From CAJMNU01 sp905214855 (GTDB lineage Bacteria > Bacillota > Clostridia > Lachnospirales > Lachnospiraceae): a DNA stretch of 64,000 bases. Below are positions 45,544 through 54,343 of this stretch, piece after piece. Positions within the stretch are counted from its first letter, which is position 1, and the number at the start of each line of letters is the position of its first letter. Location of the stretch: assembly GCA_937890595.1 (NCBI GenBank), contig CALADM010000025.1:305244-369243 (forward strand). The letters run 5' to 3'. The notes beneath the pieces are model-generated. The model ran no database searches and was not told the DNA's origin. It saw only the letters and a program-made list of their open reading frames with translations. A program made the translations under genes and the position numbers.

Positions 45544-47280
45544 ATGCTTTCGTATACAGAACTTCAAAAAAAACTGCTCTCTATTGACCATAAAAGCTAT
45601 CCCGCATACAAATCCCTTACAGGAGAATACCGCTTTCCAGATTTCTCCCTCTCGATTGATCATGTGCAGGGAGATCCCTTTGCCTCCCCTTCCCGTCTGA
45701 GTATTTCTATCCCATTTTCCTATGCAGACCTTCAAAAATATACTGCTTTTTTTAAAGATCTTCCCAAAACGCATTATCTAAAAATTGCTCTGGAAGATTG
45801 CCTTCTCAGACGCTTTGGAAAAGAAATATCTCATTTTACTTTTAAAACACAAGGCTCTGGAAAAAGTGGTCTTCTTGGTGTAAGCCGTCCCGGACAAGAA
45901 ATACTGGAACGAACAGCTTGCCAGCTCCAGCCTTCTAAAAATAGTATTGAGATCCATTTTTCTGTCGGTTTTCCAGCAAATGGGCGTACCATTTGTGCTG
46001 GTGAACTGAACAAGATTTTATTTGATTATCTTCCAGATGCCATATACCGCTCCTTTCACAAAAATATGCTTCCCTCAAAAGAAATTCTCTCCGCTCTTTC
46101 TCTGGCAAAAGATCAATATTTCATCAGAGAAGAAATGAAAAAGCGGGGACTTGTCTCTTTTGTAGCAAACCACTCCATTCTTCCAAGGGAAAGCGGTGTG
46201 TCCGATCTCCCTATGAAAGATTCTGTGACATTTCAATCCCCCAAAAATCTCCAAGTTACATTTTCTCTCCCAGATGGACGCTCTATCAGCGGTATGGGTA
46301 TCCCGAAAGGCATTACATTGATCGCAGGCGGTGGATACCATGGAAAATCCACACTTCTTCAGGCACTGGAACGTGGAGTTTATAATCATATAAAAGGAGA
46401 TGGTCGGGAATATGTTCTGACAGATGATACTGCTCTTAAACTTCGTGCTGAAGATGGTCGAAAAATCACGGATGTGGATATCTCTCTCTTTATACGAGAT
46501 CTTCCCAATAGAAAAGATACCTCTTCTTTCTCCACTCTGGATGCCAGCGGCAGTACATCCCAAGCTGCAAATATCATAGAGGGATTGGAAGCCGGAAGCC
46601 ATCTTCTTCTGATTGACGAAGATACTTCTGCCACTAACTTTATGGTCCGTGATGAACTAATGCAGCGTGTGATATCACATGAAAAAGAACCTATCATTCC
46701 TTTTCTGGAACGTGCCAGAAATCTCTATGAACAATGGGATATTTCCACAATTCTTGTTGCTGGAAGCAGCGGAGCTTATTTTTATATTGCAGATACCATC
46801 ATCCAGATGGATAATTATAGACCAGAAGATATCACAGATCATGTGAGATCTCTTCTCAAAGAATACCCTGCCCCTACCCTTTCTGCACCTTATTTTCAAA
46901 AGCCAAAGGAAAAGCGCTGGATGGGTCTTGGAAAGTCCACCATGCTAAAAAAATCCTATCGTGGTGGTCATGTTCAAGAGGAACGTCTCAAAATAAAACT
47001 TACAGGAAAACGATCTTTTATTATCGGCAAGGATGAACTTGACCTGCGCTATGTAGAACAACTGGTAGATTCTGAGCAGACAGCCACTCTTGCCTATCTT
47101 CTGCGTTATGCCAAAGAATATTCCTCTGTACAAAAAATAGAACCTGCCACACTAATCCCATTTTTAATGAGAAAAATCAAAAAGGACGGATTTCTTTCCC
47201 TCTCTGACAGTCAATACTATCCAACAGATTTTGCCATGCCAAGACTACTTGAAGTATTTGCCTGTTTCAACCGTTATTAA
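45544..47280 (+). CDS. Predicted ATPase of the ABC class (COG3044-like)
   Basis: 578-residue soluble protein of the ABC_ATPase family (pfam09818 type). The N-terminal ~230 residues include an IDHVQGDPFASPSRLSI segment. The ATPase core has a Walker A GGGYHGKSTLLQALE at about residues 262-276, a DASGSTSQAANI signature-like segment and Walker B LLLIDEDTSATNF. There is no transmembrane part or transporter partner. A role in nucleic acid binding is suggested for relatives but is not established here. AGGAG lies before ATG 45544. Preceded by a leader with an intrinsic terminator. Confidence 0.88.
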   Translation: MLSYTELQKKLLSIDHKSYPAYKSLTGEYRFPDFSLSIDHVQGDPFASPSRLSISIPFSYADLQKYTAFFKDLPKTHYLKIALEDCLLRRFGKEISHFTFKTQGSGKSGLLGVSRPGQEILERTACQLQPSKNSIEIHFSVGFPANGRTICAGELNKILFDYLPDAIYRSFHKNMLPSKEILSALSLAKDQYFIREEMKKRGLVSFVANHSILPRESGVSDLPMKDSVTFQSPKNLQVTFSLPDGRSISGMGIPKGITLIAGGGYHGKSTLLQALERGVYNHIKGDGREYVLTDDTALKLRAEDGRKITDVDISLFIRDLPNRKDTSSFSTLDASGSTSQAANIIEGLEAGSHLLLIDEDTSATNFMVRDELMQRVISHEKEPIIPFLERARNLYEQWDISTILVAGSSGAYFYIADTIIQMDNYRPEDITDHVRSLLKEYPAPTLSAPYFQKPKEKRWMGLGKSTMLKKSYRGGHVQEERLKIKLTGKRSFIIGKDELDLRYVEQLVDSEQTATLAYLLRYAKEYSSVQKIEPATLIPFLMRKIKKDGFLSLSDSQYYPTDFAMPRLLEVFACFNRY

Positions 47281-47372
47281 TATGCATGGCTGCTATTATA
47301 AGCATCCTAAAACAAAGATAATTTATAAAAAGAACACATATATGAAAAAGCCTGACATGAAAGGATTTTATA

Positions 47373-47840
47373 ATGAGAAATACAACACTCTGTTATCTAG
47401 AGCAAGATGGCTGCTATCTGATGCTGCATCGAATTAAGAAAAAACAGGATGCCAATCTTGGCAAATGGATTGGCGTAGGTGGTAAATTTAAAGAAAAAGA
47501 AAGTCCAGAAGACTGTGTAACCCGTGAAGTCTTAGAAGAAACCGGACTGATCATGGATCAGTGGCAATATCATGGTATTGTCACTTTTGTCTCTGATGTT
47601 TATGAGACAGAATACATGCATCTTTTTACCTGTGGACATTTTCATGGCGTACTATCCGACTGTGCAGAAGGAGTTCTTCAATGGATCCCAAAACAAGACA
47701 TCTTACATCTGAATCTTTGGGAGGGTGATCGAATCTTCCTCAACCTTTTACAAAAAGATACTCCCTTTTTTTCTCTTAAACTAGTCTATCAAAAAGAACA
47801 TCTTAAAAATGCCTTCTTAAATGGCAAACAGATGTTGTAA
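47373..47840 (+). CDS. NUDIX hydrolase, MutT/8-oxo-dGTP diphosphatase-like
   Basis: 155 residues. NUDIX box: GGKFKEKESPEDCVTREVLE followed by ETGL. The N-terminal TLCYLEQDGCYLMLHR and WIGVGGKF fit the MutT group that cleans oxidised nucleotides. It lies 92 bases after the ABC-class ATPase in the same direction and overlaps the convergent dacF end by 24 bases. Confidence 0.88.
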   Translation: MRNTTLCYLEQDGCYLMLHRIKKKQDANLGKWIGVGGKFKEKESPEDCVTREVLEETGLIMDQWQYHGIVTFVSDVYETEYMHLFTCGHFHGVLSDCAEGVLQWIPKQDILHLNLWEGDRIFLNLLQKDTPFFSLKLVYQKEHLKNAFLNGKQML

Positions 47841-49040
47841 AACCTGTTCCAGACACCATTGCCAGTCAATCTTTTCTATATTGGATTCTGCTACTATGGT
47901 GTCTGTCTTCCAGATCACACCATCAATCTTATATTCTGCTACTCCCACAGGCATTCCCTTCCATATTGGTGCCGAAAGGACATTGGGTACTTTCCAATTC
48001 ACTTCTACCATCTCATCTTCTCTCATCAACATTCCAAATGGTGTAGTTTCCACCCGTATCTCAACCTGTGCCATCTCATCCATCTTCTCTGTCTTTCCGT
48101 TTTCTACTGGGATATATACTTTTTTTTCGTTTGTCTGTCCTTCTTGCTGTAGTTCAAATTTCCGATATGTGTATTCTGATAAGCCATATTCCAGTAATTT
48201 TCTTGCATCTGCCCATTTGTATGTCTTATGCGGTGGCCATCCACAGCCTAACAGTGCTATAATAAACTGCTTTTCTCCTTCCTCCATTGCTCCCACATAA
48301 CAATAACCTGCTTTCCCCGTAAAACCAGTTTTTCCTGTAAGCATTCCCGGCATCATATGCAAAAATGCATTATGATTTAGACAGGAAACAACCCTTTTGT
48401 GTTCCCTGTCTGAAAATGTCCATGAATCTGCCTGTGTGATCGTTAAAAATTCTTCTCTTTTAGGAGACTGAAATGCACAATAACGCAAAATCTCAGCTAA
48501 ATCCTTTGCCGTTGTCTCATGAACCTTTCCTGATTCTTCATTTTTCGCATCTAAACCATTTGGTGTGATAAACCATGTGTCATTACATCCCAAATCTCTC
48601 GCCTTTTGATTCATTAGAGAAGCAAATCCCTCCACACTTTTTCCAATATGCTCTGCAATCGCCACTGCGGCATCATTGTGAGATTCCAACATCAAAGAGT
48701 ACAAAAGATCTTCCAGACGGTAAACCTCCCCCTCCTTTGCATTCATTTGCACATCTGGTTGAGATGCTGCATTAGCTGAGATCTCAACCAGATCATCAGG
48801 ATTTCCATTTTCCAGTGCCAAAATACATGTCATAATTTTTGTAGTGCTTGCCATAGGCATAGATTCCTGATTGTCAGTTGCATACAAAATACGCCCGGTC
48901 GCTCCATCCATCAGGACGGCTGACCGGGCATACAGTTTCAAATCAGTTGTCTCTTCTGCCAAGACCGTCACACAAAACAGAAGGATCGAGAACACAAAAG
49001 AACAGCATATTCTCAGATATATACCATGTATCTTTTTCAT
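47817..49040 (-). CDS. dacF: D-alanyl-D-alanine carboxypeptidase (DacF/PBP5-like)
   Basis: 407-residue secreted class C PBP that trims the peptidoglycan pentapeptide. Signal peptide at residues 1-28 (VTVLAEE). Active-site motifs: SxxK in MASTTKIM, SxN in LESHNDAAVAI, and KTG in GKTGFTGKAGYC. A C-terminal beta domain (PBP5_C) and an amphipathic end follow. The symbol is by family resemblance; it may act in vegetative growth or sporulation. Confidence 0.92.
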   Translation of the reverse strand: MKKIHGIYLRICCSFVFSILLFCVTVLAEETTDLKLYARSAVLMDGATGRILYATDNQESMPMASTTKIMTCILALENGNPDDLVEISANAASQPDVQMNAKEGEVYRLEDLLYSLMLESHNDAAVAIAEHIGKSVEGFASLMNQKARDLGCNDTWFITPNGLDAKNEESGKVHETTAKDLAEILRYCAFQSPKREEFLTITQADSWTFSDREHKRVVSCLNHNAFLHMMPGMLTGKTGFTGKAGYCYVGAMEEGEKQFIIALLGCGWPPHKTYKWADARKLLEYGLSEYTYRKFELQQEGQTNEKKVYIPVENGKTEKMDEMAQVEIRVETTPFGMLMREDEMVEVNWKVPNVLSAPIWKGMPVGVAEYKIDGVIWKTDTIVAESNIEKIDWQWCLEQVLQHLFAI

Positions 49041-49119
49041 TTTCCACCTATATCACTTTTTCCTTCTATGTTTATGTTTTGTCACGTCAGATCAGACCAT
49101 CTTTTTACACAAGTTTCCT

Positions 49120-49395
49120 CTACAGAACATAATCCTCTACGAGAATTTTCTCTGTACCAATCTGAATCCACTCCATATACACATCCACTTCTTCTGGATC
49201 TTCCTCATTTTGGCTGCATCTTCCACAGGCTTCCACTTTTGTTTTTCCAAAACGGAGCTGTACTGTGATCGCCTCTGGTTGGATTCCTTTTTCTTCCAAC
49301 GCCTCTGCCAATTCCAAAAATACTTCATCTGTATCTTCTTTCAACTTATGTACAGCCAATAATCTCTCTAATTCTTTATATGTTTTCTTATCCAT
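49120..49395 (-). CDS. Small conserved-looking hypothetical protein
   Basis: 91 residues, acidic, mostly helical at the N-terminus (KKTYKELERLLAVHKL), with one Cys pair in VEACGRCSQNEE that might bind a metal. It has a good ribosome binding site (AGGAGAT) before ATG 49395. I do not recognise the family. It lies 79 bases upstream of dacF, in the same direction, and is divergent from the pseudouridine synthase. Confidence 0.7.
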   Translation of the reverse strand: MDKKTYKELERLLAVHKLKEDTDEVFLELAEALEEKGIQPEAITVQLRFGKTKVEACGRCSQNEEDPEEVDVYMEWIQIGTEKILVEDYVL

Positions 49396-49436
49396 ATCCG
49401 AATCTCCTTTTCCTATGTTCTCAATCTGAATCTTTC

Positions 49437-49465
49437 TTGTATTTTCCTTTTCTTCTTGCTACAAT
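49437..49465 (+). promoter_or_regulatory. Promoter of the RluD-like gene
   Basis: TTGTAT (49437-49442), 17 bases, TACAAT (49460-49465) with TGC directly before the -10. About 45 bases before ATG 49510. Confidence 0.65.
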
Positions 49466-49509
49466 AAACATCATCACACAAACTATTCAATTTTTTGAAA
49501 GGGCACATT

Positions 49510-50430
49510 ATGACAACTACATTTACATATCGGATTTCTTCTGACTGGCATGGAAAAACTGCCGCAGAATTTTTACAGAACGAAGGATATTCCAGACATC
49601 TCATCGTTCATCTCCGCCATACTCCACAAAGTCTGACAATAGATGGGCAGGATATCTATACCAATCACCGTCTCTCTGCTGGAGAATGCCTGACTGTTAT
49701 TCTCATGGAGGAAACAGCTTCTAGCCATATCGTTCCCACTCCAATGCCTCTCTCTATCCTATTTGAAGACCGGGATATTTTAGTCATTGATAAAGCAGCC
49801 AATACTCCCATCCATCCATCTCAGGGACACTATGAAAACACTTTGGCAAATGGCATTGCCTGGTATTATGCTTCTCAGGGAAAACCTTTCATCTATCGTG
49901 CCATCAATCGTCTGGATCGGGATACCACCGGACTTTTGGTAATCGCTAAGCACATGCTCAGTGCCTGTATTTTATCCAATATGGTAGCAAATCATCAGAT
50001 CCATCGTCAATATCTGGCGATCACAGAGGGGCTTTTGCCAGAACATGGAACCATCCATGCCCCTATTGCCCGAAAAGACGGCTCAACTGTGGAACGCTGT
50101 GTCAATTTCGAAAGTGGAGAATCTGCCTGCACCCATTTTCAGCGTCTTTTGTACAATGATAGATTGAACTGCTCTCTTGCTGCGGTACGTCTTGAAACCG
50201 GTCGCACCCATCAGATCCGTGTCCATATGAAATATATCCATCATCCTCTTCCAGGAGACTTCCTTTATAACCCTAATTATCAATACCTTTCAAGGCAGGG
50301 ACTTCATTCTTGGAAACTTTCTTTTTTGCATCCTATCACCAAGGAAGCGCTGTCCTTCACTGCTCCCTTGCCAGATGATATGGCTGCTATCTTCCCAAAT
50401 GACGCAATCCCTTTGGATAATGATTTTTAA
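49510..50430 (+). CDS. RluA family 23S rRNA pseudouridine synthase
   Basis: 306 residues. An N-terminal S4-like RNA-binding region (AAEFLQNEGYSRHLIVHL) is followed by the catalytic domain with the aspartate motif INRLDRDTTGLLVIAK and the conserved RTHQIRVHMKYI. RluD/YlyB-type enzymes convert uridines to pseudouridine in 23S rRNA; the exact site cannot be told. GAAAGGG precedes ATG 49510. The last 44 bases overlap the end of the convergent RsmF-like gene. Confidence 0.92.
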   Translation: MTTTFTYRISSDWHGKTAAEFLQNEGYSRHLIVHLRHTPQSLTIDGQDIYTNHRLSAGECLTVILMEETASSHIVPTPMPLSILFEDRDILVIDKAANTPIHPSQGHYENTLANGIAWYYASQGKPFIYRAINRLDRDTTGLLVIAKHMLSACILSNMVANHQIHRQYLAITEGLLPEHGTIHAPIARKDGSTVERCVNFESGESACTHFQRLLYNDRLNCSLAAVRLETGRTHQIRVHMKYIHHPLPGDFLYNPNYQYLSRQGLHSWKLSFLHPITKEALSFTAPLPDDMAAIFPNDAIPLDNDF

Positions 50431-51865
50431 GGACTCCACCAGATGCTTTTGCCCATCCAATAGAAAACATATCTGCACAGATCAAAATCCATCCTTTTGC
50501 TGTGTTGTCCTCTGATTGTATTGTCTCTCCTCTCAAATATGCCTGCATTGGAAGGGAATCTGCTGGAAATGACAGACTTTTCTTCACATCCTTTGCTCCA
50601 AGATGTAATGCCCATGCATGAGATGGCTCAAAACGATTTTTTCGAAAAGTTCCAAGATGCAGTCCTGGGCGAAGCACTCTCAATCCATTAAAATCTACTG
50701 AAAGATTAGAAGGAAGTTGATAGAGCTGTTCTCCAAATAAAAGAAGTCTCTCTTTTTCCAGCCACCTATCAGGGGTTTCCATCATGGTAAGGACAAACTC
50801 CTGATAGGTTTTCCACATGTCAGGAGACATTTTATCATGAGATGCTTGTCCATTTTTCTTTGTTCCATCTTTTCGTCTCTTTCTTCCAGATCTTCCTATC
50901 TCTTCTGATACTCCTGACTCTTCTGATTTTTCTACCTCAGCTTTCTTTCTAAGAACAGCAATGTAATGCCCCTCTCCATCCATCTTATGCGGCCAGATCC
51001 GAAAGGTTTCTTCCACACTCTGTGCTCCCTGAGGATAATCCATCCCAATCCAATCCTTGCGCCCTTTTGAGAATCCCTCATATGCATTCTCACAGTGTAC
51101 TGTCTCAAATTCTGGATGTGCATATAAAAAGCGGGCAATTGTTCCTTCATCTTCCTCTGGTGCAAATGTACAAGTAGAATACACAATCCTGCCTCCCGGC
51201 TTTAACATTGCACCAGCACAGGAGAGTATCTCATCCTGACGTGCTGCGCATTGCTTTACATGGCTCTCACTCCACTGATTTCTGGCTTCTTCATCTTTAC
51301 GAAACATCCCTTCTCCGGAACATGGAGCATCCACCATAATCCGATCAAAATATAATGGGAAACGTTCCTGCAAAGTTTGCGGTGACTCATTTAAGACAAC
51401 CACATTCCCAAATCCCATTCTTTCTATGTTTTGAGATAAAATTTTTGCTCGTTCTGGATGAATTTCATTACTGAACAGAACCCCTTTTCCCTGCATCTGA
51501 CCTGCAATCTGTGTACTCTTTCCTCCAGGAGCTGCACATAGATCTAAAACCCGTTCCCCCGGCTTGGCATCCAACATCTGTGCCGGAGCCATCGCACTTG
51601 GTTCTTGAATATAATAAACACCTGCATCATGCCATGAATAACGTCCCGGACGTTCCTCTGCATTGTAATAGTATCCATATTTTGCCCATGGTACATTGGA
51701 AAGATGAAATGGCAACTCTTTCTCCAAAAGAATACCATCTGTTTTTATTGGATTCATACGCAGTCCAAATGCTCTTTCTTTCTCATAACTTTGCAGAAAC
51801 GCTTCTGCCTCTTCTCCCAATAATGTTTTCATGCGCTCTACAAATTCTGTCGGCAATAAAATCAT
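50387..51865 (-). CDS. RsmF/RsmB-type rRNA cytosine-C5 methyltransferase
   Basis: 492 residues. NOL1/NOP2/Sun fold with SAM motif VLDLCAAPGGKSTQIAGQ, the first conserved Cys in DAPCSGEGMFRKD and the second in YSTCTFAPEED. The C-terminal ~170 residues are the RNA-binding RsmF_methylt-linking region, with a polar Ser/Lys-rich insert (about residues 310-345) and a final domain. GAGGAG lies before ATG 51865, preferred to the GTG two codons earlier. It modifies 16S or 23S rRNA; the target base is not clear. Confidence 0.92.
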   Translation of the reverse strand: MILLPTEFVERMKTLLGEEAEAFLQSYEKERAFGLRMNPIKTDGILLEKELPFHLSNVPWAKYGYYYNAEERPGRYSWHDAGVYYIQEPSAMAPAQMLDAKPGERVLDLCAAPGGKSTQIAGQMQGKGVLFSNEIHPERAKILSQNIERMGFGNVVVLNESPQTLQERFPLYFDRIMVDAPCSGEGMFRKDEEARNQWSESHVKQCAARQDEILSCAGAMLKPGGRIVYSTCTFAPEEDEGTIARFLYAHPEFETVHCENAYEGFSKGRKDWIGMDYPQGAQSVEETFRIWPHKMDGEGHYIAVLRKKAEVEKSEESGVSEEIGRSGRKRRKDGTKKNGQASHDKMSPDMWKTYQEFVLTMMETPDRWLEKERLLLFGEQLYQLPSNLSVDFNGLRVLRPGLHLGTFRKNRFEPSHAWALHLGAKDVKKSLSFPADSLPMQAYLRGETIQSEDNTAKGWILICADMFSIGWAKASGGVLKNHYPKGLRHLGR

Positions 51866-51931
51866 ATACACTCCTCATACTGCTCTCTCTGTATTTCTCT
51901 TGACACTTCCCACCACTAAAACAGTGGGAGC

Positions 51932-51960
51932 ATAATAGCCTTTTATTTCAAACTATGCAA
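51932..51960 (-). promoter_or_regulatory. Promoter of the RsmF-like gene
   Basis: Minus strand TTGCAT (51955-51960), 17 bases, TATTAT (51932-51937). A small hairpin (CCCAC...GTGGG, about 51909-51929) would lie in its leader. The -35 directly abuts the inverted repeat at 51961-52000. Confidence 0.65.
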
Positions 51961-52000
51961 AAAAGAAGCAAAATAGGCTATTCTTTCTTTTGCTTCTTTT
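51961..52000 (-). terminator. Perfect 13-base inverted repeat, probable terminator of the small coiled-coil gene
   Basis: AAAAGAAGCAAAA (51961-51973) and TTTTGCTTCTTTT (51988-52000) are exact complements, with 14 bases between. On the minus strand the second arm is followed by TTGC, giving a T-rich end after the stop at 52023. It directly borders the next promoter. Confidence 0.55.
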
Positions 52001-52022
52001 CTATCAATTTACCTATACAGGC

Positions 52023-52250
52023 TTATTCTTTCTGATTCAAAAATGCTTTGATCTCTTCTACAGAAACATGTTTCTCTGACATAAGTGCAAAAATCTCCTG
52101 CATCTTGATCTGCTCCATTTCATTGAGGCATGCCTCTTTCTTTTTATTTAATTCCTCAATTTCTTTTGTCAGTTTTTCGATTCTTGCATCAATCTTTGCC
52201 ATCTCTGCCTGACATTTTGCTTCTGCTGTTTTTTTAGGTCCTCTTGGCAT
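52023..52250 (-). CDS. Small coiled-coil hypothetical protein
   Basis: 75 residues. A Lys/Ala-rich start (MPRGPKKTAEAKCQAEM) is followed by an almost continuous amphipathic coiled coil with heptads through KLTKEIEELNKKKEACLNEM, then a short C-terminal helix VSVEEIKAFL. AAGGGAGA precedes ATG 52250. It is slightly like H-NS-type or conjugative-element small proteins but I would not assign it. A single-gene unit. Confidence 0.7.
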   Translation of the reverse strand: MPRGPKKTAEAKCQAEMAKIDARIEKLTKEIEELNKKKEACLNEMEQIKMQEIFALMSEKHVSVEEIKAFLNQKE

Positions 52251-52358
52251 AATAGAATCTCCCTTCTGATAATCATAGGATCAAATATTTTTGCTCCTGA
52301 TATCTATTCTTTAATAATATCATATTTCTATATGAAAAGAAAGATTCCTATTTTATTT

Positions 52359-53666
52359 TTATGCACTCTCTTCTATATATTGTTTTAAAATATTATATAC
52401 TTTTTGACCTTCTGTTTGTCCCAGCTTTCCTCGCAACATATTATATAATGCTTTTTTCTGTCCTGTTTTTATAAAATTCATCATCACTTCTGTTTTTAGT
52501 TTTTTATCCCGATATGTCTCAAAAGCTTTTTGGATTGCATTCTCCAAAGCTTTCTCATCTGCGATCACTATCGTCTTCTTTTTATCTTTCTGTAACTTTA
52601 CAGTTTCCTCTTTATAATCTTCTTTCTTTTGTTCTTGTTCTTTTTGCTCTATATTCTGATTTTTCTTCTTTTTCTTCTTTGTTTTTGCAGCATCAGACTC
52701 TGTTCCTGTTGTTTTATTCTTATGTGTTTCTTTCTTATTCTGATCTGTCTCTTTTATCTTTGAAACTTCTATACTTTCTGATTTTTCTTCCTCTTTGATA
52801 CCTTTTATATTGGTGTCATTTCCTTTTTTATCTAAAAATTCTACCTCTGATTCCTGTATCTGTTTTACAAAATCTGCTGGTTCTTCTTTCTCTTCCTTTT
52901 TTATCTCTGATATCTTTTCTTTTATATCTTCTTTTATATCTTCTTCTTTTGTAAAACCTGTTCCATTAAAAATAAACACTTCTGCCTTTGCTTTCACAGG
53001 AAATGCAAGAGGCATTGATATTTCTGTCTGCTTCTTCTCATCAAACTCTTGAAATTCTTCAGAATGTGTCTCTAACTCTTGTTCCTGTACCCATCCGTCT
53101 GCTTCCTCTGCTTTTTCTAATGTCTGCTCAGGATCCTGCACGTTCTCTTCTGTACTATATTCCAAAGAGTTTTCTGCTTCTTTTTGTTCTTCTTTTTGTT
53201 CTTCTTTTAATTCTTCTTTTACTTCTGTCTCTATAGATTCTGTTTCCTCTTGTTTTACACTTTCTATGATTTGGCTTTCTTCTTTTTCATCATCCAAAAA
53301 ATATTTTCCAATATATGGTTTACAGCTGATATTTAAATGCAGCTTTTGCTCGCAAAATATCTCCACATGCCTAAAACCATTGTCTTTACTGATCATATAA
53401 TATTCTTCTGCATCTTCTTTTCCTGCCAAATACCCCAAATATGTAGCAAGCTGAATATCCAATGCATTCCGTCCGCCTACCGTCACTTCCATATATTCAA
53501 TGGTTGCCTTACTGTCCATCAGTTTTTGGTGAGTCTGAAATGTCATACTGTTTGCATTCTTACTATAAAAAATGACAACCTTATTCTCCTCACTTAACCG
53601 ATCCACGTATGCCAAGCCCTCATTGACAACATTTTCATAATCCACTAAAATTGCTCTTTTAAACAT
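52359..53666 (-). CDS. NYN/PIN-like domain protein with a long acidic/basic low-complexity middle
   Basis: About 435 residues. Residues 1-135 look like a NYN-type PIN ribonuclease domain: AILVDYENV with a metal-binding Asp, then VTVGGRNALDIQLATYLG and YYMISKDNGFRHV, each with acidic residues in the expected places. A Glu/Lys-rich stretch of about 200 residues follows (EELKEEQKEEQKEAE and KTKKKKKKNQN), then a C-terminal helical domain IQKAFETYRDKKLKTEVMMN resembling a small RNA- or protein-binding fold. Start ATG 53666 has AAAGGGG upstream. The ribonuclease role is inferred. Confidence 0.78.
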   Translation of the reverse strand: MFKRAILVDYENVVNEGLAYVDRLSEENKVVIFYSKNANSMTFQTHQKLMDSKATIEYMEVTVGGRNALDIQLATYLGYLAGKEDAEEYYMISKDNGFRHVEIFCEQKLHLNISCKPYIGKYFLDDEKEESQIIESVKQEETESIETEVKEELKEEQKEEQKEAENSLEYSTEENVQDPEQTLEKAEEADGWVQEQELETHSEEFQEFDEKKQTEISMPLAFPVKAKAEVFIFNGTGFTKEEDIKEDIKEKISEIKKEEKEEPADFVKQIQESEVEFLDKKGNDTNIKGIKEEEKSESIEVSKIKETDQNKKETHKNKTTGTESDAAKTKKKKKKNQNIEQKEQEQKKEDYKEETVKLQKDKKKTIVIADEKALENAIQKAFETYRDKKLKTEVMMNFIKTGQKKALYNMLRGKLGQTEGQKVYNILKQYIEESA

Positions 53667-53691
53667 AAATTCCCCTTTCTCTTTACTCTCT

Positions 53692-53919
53692 TTATTCATC
53701 AAACTCTACTATGACATAAAATCCGCGCTCGGTCTCTCTGATATCTTTCACAATTCCTTTTTTAGATTTTAAACGTTCACGTCCCTGATAGCAACCAGAC
53801 ATTGCCAGTGCTGGTTCTATAATATAACTGCAAAGTGTTTCGCCCCGTTCTGTAACATCTACCTCCTGACCAATCTCCACCAATCCATGACGTTCCATTT
53901 TAAATTCCATCTCTCGCAT
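53692..53919 (-). CDS. Small hypothetical protein upstream of the NYN gene
   Basis: 75 residues, mostly beta by appearance: LVEIGQEVDVTERGETLCSYIIEPALA and KGIVKDIRETERGFYVIVEFDE, suggesting a small SH3- or translation-factor-like barrel. No family recognised. It has CAGGAG upstream and ends 25 bases before the NYN-domain gene, so the two are probably co-transcribed. Confidence 0.7.
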   Translation of the reverse strand: MREMEFKMERHGLVEIGQEVDVTERGETLCSYIIEPALAMSGCYQGRERLKSKKGIVKDIRETERGFYVIVEFDE

Positions 53920-53976
53920 TTTCTGTCATCTCCTGATTTTACTTTTCTCTTATTCCATTCCGTACTCAACCAAAAC

Positions 53977-54005
53977 ACTATATTTTGTGTTTCTTTAAAA
54001 AACAA
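53977..54005 (-). promoter_or_regulatory. Candidate promoter of the small protein-NYN operon
   Basis: Minus strand TTGTTT (54000-54005), 17 bases, TATAGT (53977-53982). The -35 is weak. Confidence 0.45.
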
Positions 54006-54104
54006 TTTCATGATATACTATGTCACTTTATGTGTCAAGCCACTTTTCTTTCCTTGTTTTTCTTATAATCTGCCACTGGAATCTGACTTTTTTTAAAAAA
54101 GTAC

Positions 54105-54133
54105 TTGTCAAAAACTTGTTTCTTTAGTATACT
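54105..54133 (+). promoter_or_regulatory. Promoter of tRNA-Thr
   Basis: TTGTCA (54105-54110), 17 bases, TATACT (54128-54133), 20 bases before the mature tRNA. Confidence 0.8.
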
Positions 54134-54152
54134 AATATGCGTTCTGATAATT

Positions 54153-54225
54153 GCTTCCGTAGCACAGTCGGTAGTGCACTTCACTCGTAATGAAGGGGTC
54201 ACCGGTTCAAGTCCGGTCGGGAGCT
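54153..54225 (+). tRNA. tRNA-Thr (anticodon CGT)
   Basis: Cloverleaf drawn by hand: acceptor GCTTCCG with CGGGAGC (one T-G pair), D stem GCAC/GTGC, anticodon stem CTTCA/TGAAG with loop CTCGTAA giving CGT, T stem ACCGG/CCGGT with loop TTCAAGT. The discriminator base is T and CCA is not encoded. It reads ACG codons. It is followed directly by a T run and has its own promoter. Confidence 0.95.
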
Positions 54226-54253
54226 TTTTTTATTTTGTGATTGTAATAAAAAA

Positions 54254-54290
54254 ATGGTGCTGGAAACAAACGATCCGGCACCATTTTTAT
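54254..54290. terminator. Bidirectional terminator between tRNA-Thr and the DUF5107 gene
   Basis: ATGGTGCTGGA (54254-54264) pairs with TCCGGCACCAT (54274-54284) with one T-G pair and a 9-base loop. A and T runs flank it, so it can work on either strand. Confidence 0.85.
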
Positions 54291-54343
54291 TATAGTATAA
54301 TTACAGTATAGTTTCTTTATCGCCTTTTACGCTTAGCATCATA

